Positions 28,701 through 40,400 of a stretch of DNA of 64,000 nucleotides are shown piece after piece (position 1 is the first letter of the stretch; every line of letters starts with the position of its first letter). The stretch comes from Archilochus colubris (lineage: Eukaryota > Chordata > Aves > Apodiformes > Trochilidae). The stretch spans positions 127,531,292 through 127,595,291 of the forward strand of contig CM041084.1 of assembly GCA_023079485.1 (NCBI GenBank). Direction: 5' to 3'. The notes below the pieces were generated by a model. It was not told the origin of the DNA and made no database searches. It saw only the letters and a program-made list of their open reading frames with translations. A program made the position numbers and the translations under genes.

Positions 28701-29099
28701 GGAGGAGTGGAGGCCGCTGCTCCTGCTGTGCTGCTGGGAACGCCAGGGGCTGTCCGGGGGGAACGTTCCCTTCTTCCTCCTTCCATTGCCCTCAAACCAT
28801 TCCTTGCCGGCAGCGGCAACAGCAAACACGGCTTTCTCAGCAAAACAGGGAAGAGGTCCCCGGCTGTTTAGCACTCCATGGAATCCCGCTTTGCGTGGAG
28901 CGATTATGCTGAAGACAAAACACCAGAGAGCAAATGGAAAACAGGAGAAGACAACGTTGCCGAACCTGCTCCAGTGGCACTTTGCAGAGCTGCGGTGTTA
29001 ATGTGCTTGGTGACTTCAGGGTGCTTCATCAAAGGTCAAGCCCTGCCCTCCCCGCCCCCATTTCCTAGTCTTTAAAATTATTTCAGACTAAAAGTCAAA
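25776..29099. other. Intergenic / PDP1 upstream region, no gene recognised
   Basis: AT-rich with an A-rich run near 27110-27146, grading into the CpG island. A nuclear-receptor half-site-like CAAAGGTCA lies at 29030-29038. Open frames between 28.5 and 29.0 kb overlap on both strands and show no recognisable domain. Confidence 0.5.
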
Positions 29100-29275
29100 A
29101 TGCCCCGCAGAAGTTTTTAGGCATCTTCAGTCTTCTTAGCGGACAGAAGACACCGGTAACCGGCAAACCACCGGGAACCACCTGCAACACCCGCGTAGGC
29201 ACAGCACGGCAGCCCTCACCGCTGCCTCGGGGCTCTGAGAAAGCGAGTGCAGGACGGGCGGCCCGGCGTGTCACA

Positions 29276-29334
29276 GGGTGGGCAGGGCAAGGGCAGGAGT
29301 GGGCAGGACACGGCAGGGGTGGGCAGGGCAGGGG
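29276..29334 (+). promoter_or_regulatory. Two G-quadruplex-type motifs upstream of PDP1
   Basis: Two perfect four-tract G3+ motifs with 1-3 nt loops lie at 29276-29293 and 29316-29334, inside a loose repeat of GGGCAGG units and about 400 bp upstream of the TATA box. Folding potential is inferred from the pattern only. Confidence 0.7.
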
Positions 29335-29673
29335 TGCGGCGGAGCTCGCCCTCCCACCGGCGGTTACCTCACGGAGGGGCAGTTTCGGGTCGTTGCCGCT
29401 GCGATGCGGCAGAGAGAGGGCTGAAGGGCGGTGGTAGGGTCCGAGGGATCCCGAGGGGCGGCCGGAGGGCTGTCCCCTCACACACCCTAGGGAGGGAAGG
29501 GGCGCTCCACCACCCCCCGTGTTATCGCCTTCCCGCGCCATGCGCACCCCCAGCGCTTCCCCCCTCCTCTCTCCTCTCCTCCCCTCTCCTCCCCTCATCT
29601 CCATCTCCCCTCCCTCTCCCTCTCCTCTCCCGCCCCGCCTCGCGCTCCCGCAGCCGCCGCCGCGCCTCCGTGT

Positions 29674-29740
29674 CACGTGCCCCCTGGCCCTCCGCGGCAG
29701 CCAATGGGCGGCGCGCCGCGCGCCGCAGGGCCCTTTATAA
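29674..29740 (+). promoter_or_regulatory. PDP1: PDP1 core promoter: E-box, CCAAT box, TATA box
   Basis: The palindromic E-box CACGTG (29674-29679) is followed by CCAATGGG (CCAAT at 29701-29705) and TTTATAAGG (TTTATAA at 29734-29740). The CCAAT-to-TATA distance of about 30 bp is compact. A TATA box predicts transcription starting near 29765. Combining a TATA box with a CpG island is less common than the TATA-less form. CACGTG fits USF/MYC/TFE-type bHLH factors. Which factor acts here is not shown by the sequence. Confidence 0.8.
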
Positions 29741-30405
29741 GGCAGCGCGCAGCCCGGCCACCCCCGGGCGCGGGGCGGTTGCGGCAGCCGAGGGGTTCGG
29801 GAGCTGCGGGGGCGTGCGGGCGTCTCGGGCCGCTCGGTCCCTCCAGCCGCGTCCCTGTCCCGCCCGGGGGGCCGGGCTGAGCCGTCCGGGAAGGGGCCAG
29901 GTCTGTGCCCGCGTGGCCCGGGGCGGAGGGAAGGAGGGAGGAAGGAAGAAGGGGTCGTGCGGCAGGGGAGGGGCGGCCATGTCGGGGCCGCGCGGCGCCT
30001 GAGGGGGTAACGGTCTCCTCCGCGGCGACGCCCCAGAGCTGGCGGGCGGGCGGGCGGCCCCTGCCTGCGGCGAGGGGGAGGGACGCCTCCGTTGTGCCGG
30101 AAGGGAGAACAGGGCCGGCGGGGAGGCTCGATGCCCTGCGGGGCGGTGGTTGTGGGCGCTGGCTACCGAGCTCTCCGGGGCTGCTCCGGGCGCGCCGCTG
30201 CGGGGCTAGCTCCCTCCCGTTGCTGGGCGGACGGCGGCTGCGGGCGTCCGCAGACGGGCTGCGGTGCGTATGTGCTTCTGTCTCTGTCGACCCCTCTTCG
30301 TGTTGGAGCTCTCCGTCTTCTCTAATAAACTCTCTGCCTTGCTTCTCCCCCGCCCCCCGGGCTTCTGCTTTGTGGATGTTGGCGGCTTCTTGTTGTGACA
30401 GGAGA

Positions 30406-30436
30406 ATGTGTGTGTGCCCTGGGCCCAGGCGGATCG
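30406..30436 (+). CDS. PDP1: PDP1 first coding exon (long isoform N-terminus)
   Basis: An ATG in the CpG island opens ten codons reading MCVCPGPRRI plus the first base of codon 11, then a GTATGT donor (30437-30442). I recognise this peptide as the N-terminus of the longer mammalian PDP1 isoform. The split codon is completed by CA at 33446-33447 (Ala), and the frame runs through the 33446-33489 segment into the known PDP1 start MPAP. The joined reading frame is 1683 bp, 560 residues, close to the mammalian long isoform of about 562. The exon probably begins near 29765, giving a long 5' UTR. A different donor (for example CAG|GTCTGT at 29901) could bypass this ATG and yield only the short isoform. 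Confidence 0.85.
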
Positions 30437-33400
30437 GTATGTATCTCGCACCGGCATTCGTTGGATCACCGGGCTCGGGGGTCGGATGGGAACCGGGGAA
30501 GGGACTGCCAGGCTGAGCTGTCTTAGGGCTGAGACTTGGCTGGAGGGAAGGACTAACGGTTCTGTTTGTGTTGAACGCTTCTTGTTCCTTCTCTCCCCCA
30601 CCCACCGTCATCTCCAGCGAGCTAATTGATTCAGGTTTCTCAAGTGCCTGAAAGGCACATGTGCTAAGTGGCTTTTTCCGAAGCGAGGGGTGTCTTCGGC
30701 ACGGTTAAGGCAGGTGTTTTGGAGGAATCTGTCAGTACAGCATCGGTTGACTTTAATGCTATAGTTGTAACAAGCCTATATGAAGTAATATTCTATCAGT
30801 GTAGTACTACAAAACCCAGTAACTGTCTGACTCATTTTTGGCCATATTATATTTGTAGCCTGAAAAGAAGTATTTGTACCCTGTTGGGGCTTTGGAGAGG
30901 TATTTAATACTGGCTTGATTCTAATCTCTTGACAAATCATGATTGGATTGTAAAATTTCTACTTAATTTCTTCTCGCTGCCATCACTTTATCATTCTTGA
31001 TGAGCTTGGGATCTTAAAGTAATGAGGGCTCATTGGAGTGTTTTGTATTGGGGCATCCATGTTGTGGAGATAAGTGCGAGAGACTTAGGATCATTTCACT
31101 TCAGGCTGATACTTAAAATTTCTCTTTTGCTTTATTAACTACAGTTTGTTAAAGTGGGTATATAAACCAAACATACCTTAAGCTGTCATGGATCTATTGT
31201 AAATAATACAGGCATTTGGGGCAACTTCATACAACTTATTGGATTTCTTGTAATATACAATAAAATAATTATTAAATAGCAGCAAAATAGCCTCTGGTTG
31301 CACTGCAGAGCCTCTAACACCAGTACATTTGTATTTTTGCTTCATCATGGATCAACAGCAAAACTGTCAGAACACTTGTCGTACTATCTGTAGGTCAGCA
31401 CTGAATGCAAATGCTTAGCAGTCAGGAGAACTTGATTCAGTTTCAGTCTTAACAGGAGAGTGGTGCCAAATCCAAGGTGCTGCTCTAGGCCAGACACATT
31501 TGTAGAACCTTGAGATTACCGTTCTGTAAGGAAAATTGTTTTTAAATGTCATGTGAAAAAATATAAATAACTTACCAAAATAGCTCCTTTATAATTAGAA
31601 AGCAGTGAATAGATTTCAAAATCTATATTTTCAAAATCTATATTTACTTCTGTCATGTTGCATGTGTGTGAAGCCTGGGCTGAAAAAACAGACTTTCAGG
31701 GAACCAAATGGCTGACAAATTTATTATGCATCTGGAAATCCAAGCCAGTGCACTGTTGCTGCTGTCTGGACAAGTTGGCTGTAGTCCACAGGACTACAAC
31801 CAGAGCTCTTCCTGATAGATGAACAGCAGACTGGACAGTCTTCATGGCTGTCAGGGGGAGATGTGGGAGAGATCAATGGACAAGGATTTTTGTCAGTGTA
31901 AGTCCAGACTGACAGTCATTAATAATAGAAAGCCAGTAGAGTGGTAGAAACATTAATTTACTTTGCTTTCAGCACTTCTGCATCTTGTAAGGAAAAAAAT
32001 GGCTCCATTCCTGATCATTTTAGGATATCAAGCAAGGTTGGATTGAAGAATGTGACATGTTTCTTTCTCTTGCAATGCAGAGAATGGGGTGAAAGCTTGA
32101 TGTTTTTTCAGGCACTTCTCAGATGATCAGAGTGATAAGAATCCTGTGGCAGAAGCTATGGAAAGCTTACAGAATAGGGTCATTGCAGAATACAGTTTGT
32201 CCTCTTTTGCATGATCCTTTAGATTGAGTATTGGGGCTTAATGCATATTTTATAGGGGTTGTGTCTCAACTGAAATAGTGGTATGCCTCCTGGTCTGAAA
32301 TTAAATATTTTATAATAAAACTTGACCATAAAAGTTGTGAAGAGAAAATTAATTTCCCCTTGTATGTACTTCACATAAGACATTGTTCAGCTTTTTTCCC
32401 CACTATGGAATTGTCTTCTATTGTATGACATTATAAAAGACTTCCTGATAATGAGGAATAGTGAAAAAGGGATTTAAGAGGCACGTGTGCTACTGTTTTG
32501 TCAGGGTACATACAAAGGGACAAATAAGAGTATGTTAGAACAATCTTCAGAAGAATAAAAAATTACAAGGCAAGTTTTTAGAAGTGGATAAAAGTAGTGA
32601 ATACTCCTAGATGTGAAACTTAATAGTTTATCTTAACACTGAGCTACTAGTTTTAAACTATCTTTCAGGGTTCTAATCTAGTCATAGAAGCAAACACAGC
32701 TTCTATGTAGTTCATCTGAGTAGCTCTCCAATGCAATTCATAATCCTGAAATTGACTGGTGTTGATGATCTGGTAGGAGAGAAGCATCTGCATTTTATGT
32801 CTTGTATTTTTAACTGGCAAGTTAGAAAATTGTTGCATATGGTGCTGTGGCTGTTTTTTATGTGTACACCATGGTGTCAAAGTTTGAAGTTTTGCTTGTG
32901 AAAGGGGGGAGAAGAAACAAAACCTGCTGTTGGCTTGTGATTGCATAAAGATGTGCTGCCTGACTTAACATTTCCCTTTATTGTCTAAACCATTTTAATC
33001 TTAAACCCAGTCTTGTCATCTCAGAGTTGCTTCTTACTGAATCTTACTGTTTGCTTAATTTCTTCTGCATCATGGAAAGATGGGTTTCTTCCCTGTGTGC
33101 CACAGCTGGCTCTGTCAGCTGGGAAATCATCAGGAAAACAAATTTATATAAAATCTCTTAGAACATGGCAACCCTGTAGAGTGCTCCATGCTAACTGTTG
33201 TCTTAAGTTCTGTATGAAGTTGCATTGTCTGGATGATGGTTTCACTTCCTGCTTGCTATTAAATGGGTATAAGAGCTAAAATACCTATGCTGAAGCATCT
33301 CTTACTCCGTATCTTTCTCAAGACCTGTGAAGCTATGAACTCCATAGAGTGAGCAACTTTGTTAGGGTCTGTCAGTGTCTTCACAGAATTATGGGAAAAC

Positions 33401-33445
33401 CCTGTTAGCTGTCCTGCTAAGTATAGCTCTTCTCTTGTCTTTCAG
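30437..33445 (+). other. PDP1: PDP1 intron 1
   Basis: A 3,009-bp intron bounded by G|GTATGT and a strong acceptor, CTCTTGTCTTTCAG ending at 33445. It is AT-rich with no recognised repeat or internal exon. Mammalian PDP1 has alternative 5' exons, so an unrecognised one could be here. Confidence 0.85.
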
Positions 33446-35097
33446 CAATTCCAGTCCGAAGCTCCAGGCTACCATTGTTGTCTGATGCCATGCCAGCACC
33501 AGCTCATCTCTTCCCATTGATTCGTAACTGTGAGATTAGCAGAATATGCAGTACTGTGTGTTACTGCCACCATAAACATCTGTGTTGTTTATCATCTCAT
33601 TTTGCTCACAGTCACTTCAGATATGCACCTCAGAAGAAATTTGCAGCACTCTGTCGGCCAAAGGAAAACTTTAATCACTTTATTCACAAAGCGGATTATG
33701 CTTCAACACCACAGAGATTTTACCTGACTCCTCCACAGGTCAATAGCATTCTGAAGGCAAACGAATACAGTTTCAAAGTCACAGAATTTGATGGTAAAAA
33801 TGTAAGTTCTGTTCTTGGCTTCGATAGCAACCAGTTGCCTGCTAATGCTCCAATAGAAGACCGGAGGAGTGCTGCCACTTGCTTACAGACAAGAGGGATG
33901 CTTCTAGGTGTGTTTGACGGCCACGCAGGCTGTGCTTGTGCTCAAGCTGTCAGTGAAAGACTGTTCTACTATATCGCTGTCTCTCTGTTACCTCATGAGA
34001 CTTTACTTGAAATAGAAAATGCTGTGGAAAGTGGCAGAGCGCTGTTGCCCATTTTACAATGGCACAAGCATCCCAATGATTATTTTAGCAAAGAAGCTTC
34101 CAAGCTTTACTTCAATAGTCTGAGAACTTACTGGCAGGAGCTGATTGATCTCAACACTGGAGAGACTACTGATGTGAAAGAAGCTTTAATTAATGCTTTT
34201 AAGAGGCTTGATAATGATATTTCTTTGGAAGCTCAAGTAGGAGATCCAAATTCTTTTCTTAACTACCTTGTACTGCGAGTAGCATTTTCTGGTGCGACTG
34301 CCTGTGTGGCCCACGTGGATGGTGTTGACTTGCATGTTGCAAACACAGGTGACAGTAGGGCAATGCTCGGTGTTCAGGAAGAAGATGGTTCTTGGTCTGC
34401 GGTTAATTTGTCCTATGACCACAATGCACAAAACAAACATGAAATAGAACGTGTGAAAATGGAGCATCCGAAGTCTGAAGAGAAAAATCTCGTGAAACAA
34501 GATCGTCTCCTAGGTCTCCTGATGCCTTTTAGAGCTTTTGGTGATGTGAAGTTTAAATGGAGTATTGAATTACAGAAGAGAGTGGTAGAAACAGGCCCAG
34601 ATCAGCTGAATGACAATGAATATACAAAGTTTATTCCTCCAAACTATCACACTCCCCCGTACCTCACAGCTGAGCCAGAAGTCATATACCATAAATTACG
34701 GCCTCAGGATAAGTTCCTGGTTCTGGCCACAGATGGGCTGTGGGAGACGATGCACAGGCAAGATGTAGCTAGAATCGTAGGGGAGTACCTCAGCGGTGTT
34801 CACCATCAACAGCCAATAGCTGTTGGTGGCTACAAAGTAACTTTGGGACAGATGCACGGCCTCTTAACAGAAAGGAGAGCAAGAATCTCTTCAGTGTTTG
34901 AAGATCAGAATGCAGCAACTCACCTGATCCGTCATGCAGTGGGTAACAATGAGTTTGGCACTGTAGATCATGAGCGCCTGTCCAAGATGCTTAGTCTTCC
35001 AGAAGAGCTGGCTCGAATGTATAGAGATGACATGACTATTATTGTGGTGCAGTTCAACTCTCATGTTATAGGTGCATGTCAAAATGAAGAACTCTGA
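33446..35097 (+). CDS. PDP1: PDP1, pyruvate dehydrogenase phosphatase catalytic subunit, main coding exon
   Basis: PDP1 is the mitochondrial matrix PP2C-family Ser/Thr phosphatase that dephosphorylates the E1-alpha subunit and reactivates the pyruvate dehydrogenase complex, opposing the PDKs. The whole standard protein lies in this exon, as in mammals. The short isoform starts at ATG 33490 (MPAPAHLF, 535 residues), in better context (G at -3) than the out-of-frame ATG at 33485. Residues 1-70 are a Cys/His/Arg-rich transit peptide; by family analogy the mature chain starts at about ASTPQRFYL (71). The PP2C fold carries its metal-site motifs: VFDGHAG (D143/G144), NTGDSR (about 286-291), ATDGLW (D415) and YRDDMT (D513/D514). 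The protein is about two residues shorter than human, by a small deletion in the GETTDVKEA region. No frame damage is seen, so I expect it to be functional. Confidence 0.98.
33485..33520 (+). CDS. Overlapping 11-codon upstream ORF at the PDP1 short-isoform start
   Basis: ATGCCATGCC contains two ATGs five bases apart. The first opens an 11-codon frame that ends in TGA at 33518-33520, inside the PDP1 coding sequence. Its context (C at -3, C at +4) is weak, so leaky scanning to ATG 33490 is likely. It matters only for transcripts that do not use the 30406 start. Confidence 0.5.
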   Translation: MPCQHQLISSH

Positions 35098-37410
35098 ATT
35101 TCATGTAGTGAACTAGTTACCAAAGTTATAACAGTGGCCAGTATGAGCAGCAAATAAAAAACAACCCCACAACAATAAAACCCCTGAGCAAACGAATTGG
35201 TTGCTTGCTAGATTGAGTGTATCTTTTGTTCCTGCCTTCCCCCAGAGCTCTAAATACATCAGAAGTGCTATTGACCTAATATAAACTTGAAGAAGATGTC
35301 ACAGTGTGGGAAAAGGGTTTGTTTGGGTTTTTTTTGGTAATAACTTTGCACTATTGATTTAATGAATGCTGCTAGAACAGTGTCTTGAATTTGGCAGATC
35401 TGGATGAGAGCGGGAAGGAGGATAAAGAATTAACTATCAAAGATCTGGCTGTTCAAGAAACAGCCTGTTCATAAATATCTGTAAATATCTACACATTATC
35501 TTAAGCAAAAGATGAGTAAAAGGAATGTTGTTTAATTCTTATGGGGCTAAATCTTGCAAAGTAGATATTATTGGTTATTTGTGAATATATTGTCTACTGT
35601 TTATTCTAAGCCGAAGGTCACTTTAAACAAGCAAGTCTTCAGTGTAACAGAGTTCTCACTTCCACATTGATAATGTCATTCACTTAAGGATATTTGTCTA
35701 GGTGTTGACTTTCAATGCAGGTCTAAGCCATAATCAGTACCTGAGATTATGGTACAGCTTGATCATATTTTATGCATGGTAACTTCTGAACTTCCTGTGC
35801 ATCAATAGTTTCTTTACTGTGGGTTTCTGCACAGCTTGTAGGGCAATAATGCATTACAACATGCAGTAAGATACCAGATAACTGTGGAGACCTTCAGTTT
35901 GTAGTATGAAGAAACTTTCTATCTTTCTAAAAAGTCAGTGTTGTCAAGATTGTGTTGGCTTTCCTAAAGGTCATGTCTTTCATGGACTCCACCCTGTCTG
36001 GTGTTACTTGGTAAATAAATTTTCACCTGGAAAGATCAGAAAACTACTGCTAACTTCTTTGTGGCTTTGTGATTTGCACTCATTTTCACTTTGGCTATTT
36101 CAGATGGTCATCTGTTGAATGTCTTGCACTTGAACTCTTATTTGTAAGTTAAAAACTAGAAATTACAGAAAAAAAAGTATGGCTTGTAAATGTTTTAGTT
36201 GGGAAGCTAACTAGCATGCATGCATATGTTTAATGGCTTTTTCTAACAACTTCTTCACTAGAATTTCTGTATTTCTGGACAGCTGGTTGTATGCATGTCC
36301 TTATGTCCAGAATGCTTTCACAGAGCTGTCTCTGAAATGGGTTTCTCTGGCTCTTTGAATTAAACGATTGGCTGTAACTTGTATCTTAAAGTTGTTGGGC
36401 TTGTAACTGTAAAAAGTCAGACTGCCAACTAATTTGTCATCACTGCATCTATTTTAGGTATATACATTGTATACAGATTTATTTTAACCTGCTCAGGCTC
36501 AAAACTCAAATGCTGTCTGAAATACCAGCCCTTGACCAGTGTGAGAGAACACATGTAACTTGATTCCTGTGTTCGGGACAACAAGCATAGGTCAGTTTAC
36601 TTCACTTTAAAAAGCTGTTTCAGTTAAAATACCTCCCTAGCCTTTATCATAGGTAATTAAACCAACACTTCAAAAACCTAATTTATTTTGGTTAGTTGTT
36701 TAACGTGGCATTTTCTACTTAATACAAATTTTGCCGACTAATGCTACTGTTACATAGGGTGCACTCAGTTTAAATAAAGGACCTGTGCAGTAGTAAACAT
36801 TGGCTCTTCAAACTCACAAATGCTACGTGTACTTAGTAGCCTGCAGCTTTAATATCTCTCTTTACCCAACCTTAAATATCAGGAATGGTGTTGTTGTAAG
36901 GTGTTAATGATATCTAAGTTTGCATTCAAGATGTTCACAACTCTTTATTTGAAGGAAAAAGTGGAACTCTAAAAGTGCTTAGAAAAATATTGACATTGCT
37001 TCTGTGTTTTGATGACTGTCATTAGCTAGGTCAATAGAATTTATGTTCTGTAATTCAAATGCAATATGTATCTAAGCTGGTGCAGTATTTATCTTTCTTT
37101 TTTACTGTTAAAGCTCTATTATTACAGGTATTGATGTATTTAATCTATGATTATAGGTATAGATTTGGTACAAGTCATAGCCAGAAGAAAGGAACATTAG
37201 TCCCATGAATACAACTTTTATTGAGGAAAAGCTGCTTTTGTACTAAAGATGCAATTGTATGGGGTCAGACAAAAATATTTATGTATTGCTGGGAGACTTG
37301 CTCAGTATGTATGCAGTGAACAGAAGCAGCAAAACTAACTGCCTGCTGAACAGGTGATCTTGAACAATCATCTTTTAGCAGATTTCAATAAAATGTTCAA
37401 TTATGCAGAA
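35098..37410 (+). other. PDP1: PDP1 3' UTR with candidate poly(A) signals
   Basis: AT-rich, gene-free sequence directly after the TGA stop. Canonical AATAAA hexamers on the sense strand lie at 35153-35158, 35174-35179, 36773-36778 and 37387-37392. Mammalian PDP1 has a long 3' UTR, so the distal sites are plausible, but the ends actually used need transcript data. Confidence 0.6.
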
Positions 37411-40400
37411 ATCCATGTGTACTGGGATTGCTATGGGATATAATAGCTGTTCTTTTAGGCCTGGAGTTTATGAATTACTTGTATTTCGAGAATACGTTCG
37501 GTTGTGTAGTTCTTGTTATGAATAGACCAGATGGCCAAACAAAGCACAGTACAAATGGAAACAGAATTAAATTTAAGAGCCTTGAAATGCCGCTGAGAGG
37601 CTTGAACCCTGTATCAGTCGTGCTGGTGCTGCCACCCCCTGGCAGCAAGGCTCCATTGTTTCCGTCAGTGTTACTCTGCCTGTGTCCCCTTCATCTCATG
37701 ATTAGTTTTAGGGGCAGTGCTGCAGATAAGGCAGTATAATTTGAGATTAATATGTGGACTATACCCTATATAAAGTAATACAACACTTCATAATTTAATA
37801 ATTAAAATACGTGCAGATGAAAATGGTATAATGAATTGATGGTAAATTAAATAGAAACAGCTCTTCTGCCACAGACAGAGGATGTTTTGTGTTGTCTACC
37901 AAACTTGTTTTATTGCAGAAAGGATGGATATTTTATATGTAAGAGGGGTACTCTGATACTTTTCCAAATAAGGATTTCACAGCTGAAAATATATGGCTCA
38001 ACTCAGAAAGCTGGCTAAATCTTGACAGCCAAACAAGCCCTCAAGTTCACCTTTAAATCTTTAAAACTGTTCTAGGTGAATGTGTCTGTAGAACTGTGTA
38101 ATACCAGGTAAGAGAGGAAGTCAATGCTTCCAACTTATAGGCTGTGTTAGCTCTGTTCCTTTGTGTTTAAAATGGTATGTACATTATATTTGCTTTTGAT
38201 AGTATTTTACAACTACTGGTGGGGATACCTTCTATATCCTCCATTTGCCTTCACTCATTTCCTCATTGCAGGCAGTTTTGTGTATAGCAGACTCTTAAAA
38301 TGTGACATGTGCAGCAAGGAGAATAGTCTTGTTATGAAAACTTTCTAATTAGACTCTTAAACTCATGTCCCTGTACTTAAAACAATTCTGGAGTGAGAGG
38401 ATGCTCTGTAACCATTTCTTTAAACAGAAAAATTATACTTTATTTATGGGCTTTGTTAGATTTCATAGCTAGGAAATCTGATTTGATAGGACTTGCCAAT
38501 GCCAGACTTTTTATATAGCATCACTAGACAGACTGTTCAGTTTTATTGTCCTTATACCTACTTGAGGGCAGCATTTAAGTTGCCTCACAGCTTAATTGCA
38601 AAATTAATCCAGTCAGGTCTGTATAAATGTCACATCACATGATGCTGAAAGACAGGAAGAACACCTAATGGAAAACAGGGAAATCATTGACGTTAACAGG
38701 AAAGCAGCCCATGAGCTGACACACAACTGTGTAATAAGCTCAGTTTCACTCAAACTCTGGGTATTAATGATCCAGGTCAGCCTCTATGACTTTGTTAGAG
38801 TTGTTGCAAGCCTGGAATCATTAAATATGTAGGTCTTTGCTGTTGCCTGCCCCTAGTATTTCCTTGTCCACTGGTGGCTCAGCAACTGGGCTAATATAAG
38901 AATACTGTTTTCCAGGATTTTATGGTTGATTAAAATGGCTAAATTTAATCAGTTAGTGCTCCTGGTTTTAGGCAGCTGGGAGAAGAGTGAATTGTGCTTC
39001 CCTTAGAGCAGCCTCTTCTAGAGACAGGGAAAGGCAAAGGTTTATTAGCTGCTGTACTGGAGCTATAGCATTGCAGATGAGGGGGCTTATTGCTCCTGCT
39101 AAGCAGCAAGATGTATTAACCTGTACAGTCTGCTATATTAGTACACTTCTACAACTCTGCTACTTGGAAAGTAGTTCAAATGTCCCTGCAAAAGTCAGTA
39201 TTACCCTAAGGATATAGTTGCTGCCTGTTGAGGGCAGATACCTCATGAGCTTTAGGACACCTAAACATGGATACTTCTCAGTGCCTGTGATACTGAGCTT
39301 TGAAGCTTCTACAGGTGGAGCTGTGTCCAGTGCACTCTGTTGTATTTCAATAGCAATTCAAGCACACTCCACTCCTATATTGAACTCAATATTAAGTGTA
39401 ATAAAAGCTTAGTTACCTTGTGCACAGGCAGTAAAATTTAGGTGTTTTTCTGGAGGCAAGCCTCATCCTTTTCAGTGTATTCAAGGATGCAGTGGTCCTG
39501 CAGTTTTTGCATCTGCCACTTGTGCATAACAACTCTATCTAGGTTTTTAAATTCAGGTATGCTAGGTACTACACTGCAAATAGCCCTCTTTTAGAGGCCT
39601 ATTTTTACCCTTTAGTCCTTTAGGTGTATGGAAGTGCATCTCAAGGTCATTGTCCTCTTTATAGTCTTGTGTAGACCTACACAGCCTGTGTAGGATTTAG
39701 GTGCCTTCTCCATTCTCCTGTGTCGCAATTGCACCAAGAATTCCCTTTATTTTTCTTGTTACAGAGCCCTGCCAGTGTTTAACTGTTGTAAATGAGCAAC
39801 ATAAGGTCTCTTTGCTTTAACCTTTAAAGCCTGCATTTGCAAGTGTTCAGCATTCCTTCTAGCTAGAATAACTAGGAACCTGTAAAGCAAAGCTTATGAC
39901 TCAACTGTGCACAGTAATTGATGTTCTATTCATTCTACTAAAACTCAATTGCAAGAACAGCCCTATAGGAAAGATGAGGTAGGACTTACCTAGTTCTCCT
40001 TCGTCTGCAAGAGAAACAAATTGCTGAATTGTGGAGAAAAAGCCTTTTTATTGAAATTGTCCAGCTTGCAAAAACTTAAAACATTAATATTTCAGGAGGA
40101 ATATAACTTTTACTTGATAGTACAGAAGGGAAAGGGGTCTTCTAGTAGGCTGTTCTGCAGGATGTTAATGAGTCAATGGAAGGCAGAATTCTGCCAAACT
40201 GCAAGCTGGTGACTGATCTTGACACAGATGCCATTCAGTGCTCAGCAAACACTGACCTGGGAGTTTGAGAAGCAGTCCAGCTCAATGTCAGAAAGGTAGA
40301 TAAACATAAAATTTGTAGGTATTTGATATATACCTGACAGTATTTGGGGTTTTTAATTTTTTTTCCTTGTTTAAAGAATCTATGTATAAAGATACTGACT

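Larger units (their letters stand above)
29100..30440. promoter_or_regulatory. PDP1: CpG island at the PDP1 5' end
   Basis: A sharp change from AT-rich flanks to dense CpG, for example CGGCGCGCCGCGCGCCG near 29710. It contains the E-box, CCAAT and TATA elements and the first exon of PDP1. The plus strand has a C/T-rich block at about 29559-29640 and purine-rich GGAGG/GGAAG runs at 29921-29953. Long frames open on both strands here reflect GC composition. It ends near the first-exon splice donor. Confidence 0.93.

Noticed and set aside
28510..29001. 163-codon plus-strand frame upstream of the CpG island
   Set aside because: No domain, no splice or promoter context, and overlapping frames open on the other strand.
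29898..29906. CAG|GTCTGT as the main first-exon donor
   Set aside because: Plausible for an alternative transcript, but the donor at 30437 is supported by coding similarity across the splice, so it was preferred.
29247..30611. Frames of 200-310 codons on both strands across the CpG island
   Set aside because: High GC removes stop codons. Only MCVCPGPRRI at 30406-30436 matches a known protein, and the rest is 5' UTR or promoter.
33475..33489. Start of PDP1 at TTG 33475
   Set aside because: Non-ATG. The segment is coding only as the spliced leader of the long isoform; the short isoform starts at ATG 33490.
34186..35082. Minus-strand frames opposite PDP1
   Set aside because: Shadows of the conserved PP2C coding sequence, with no independent similarity.
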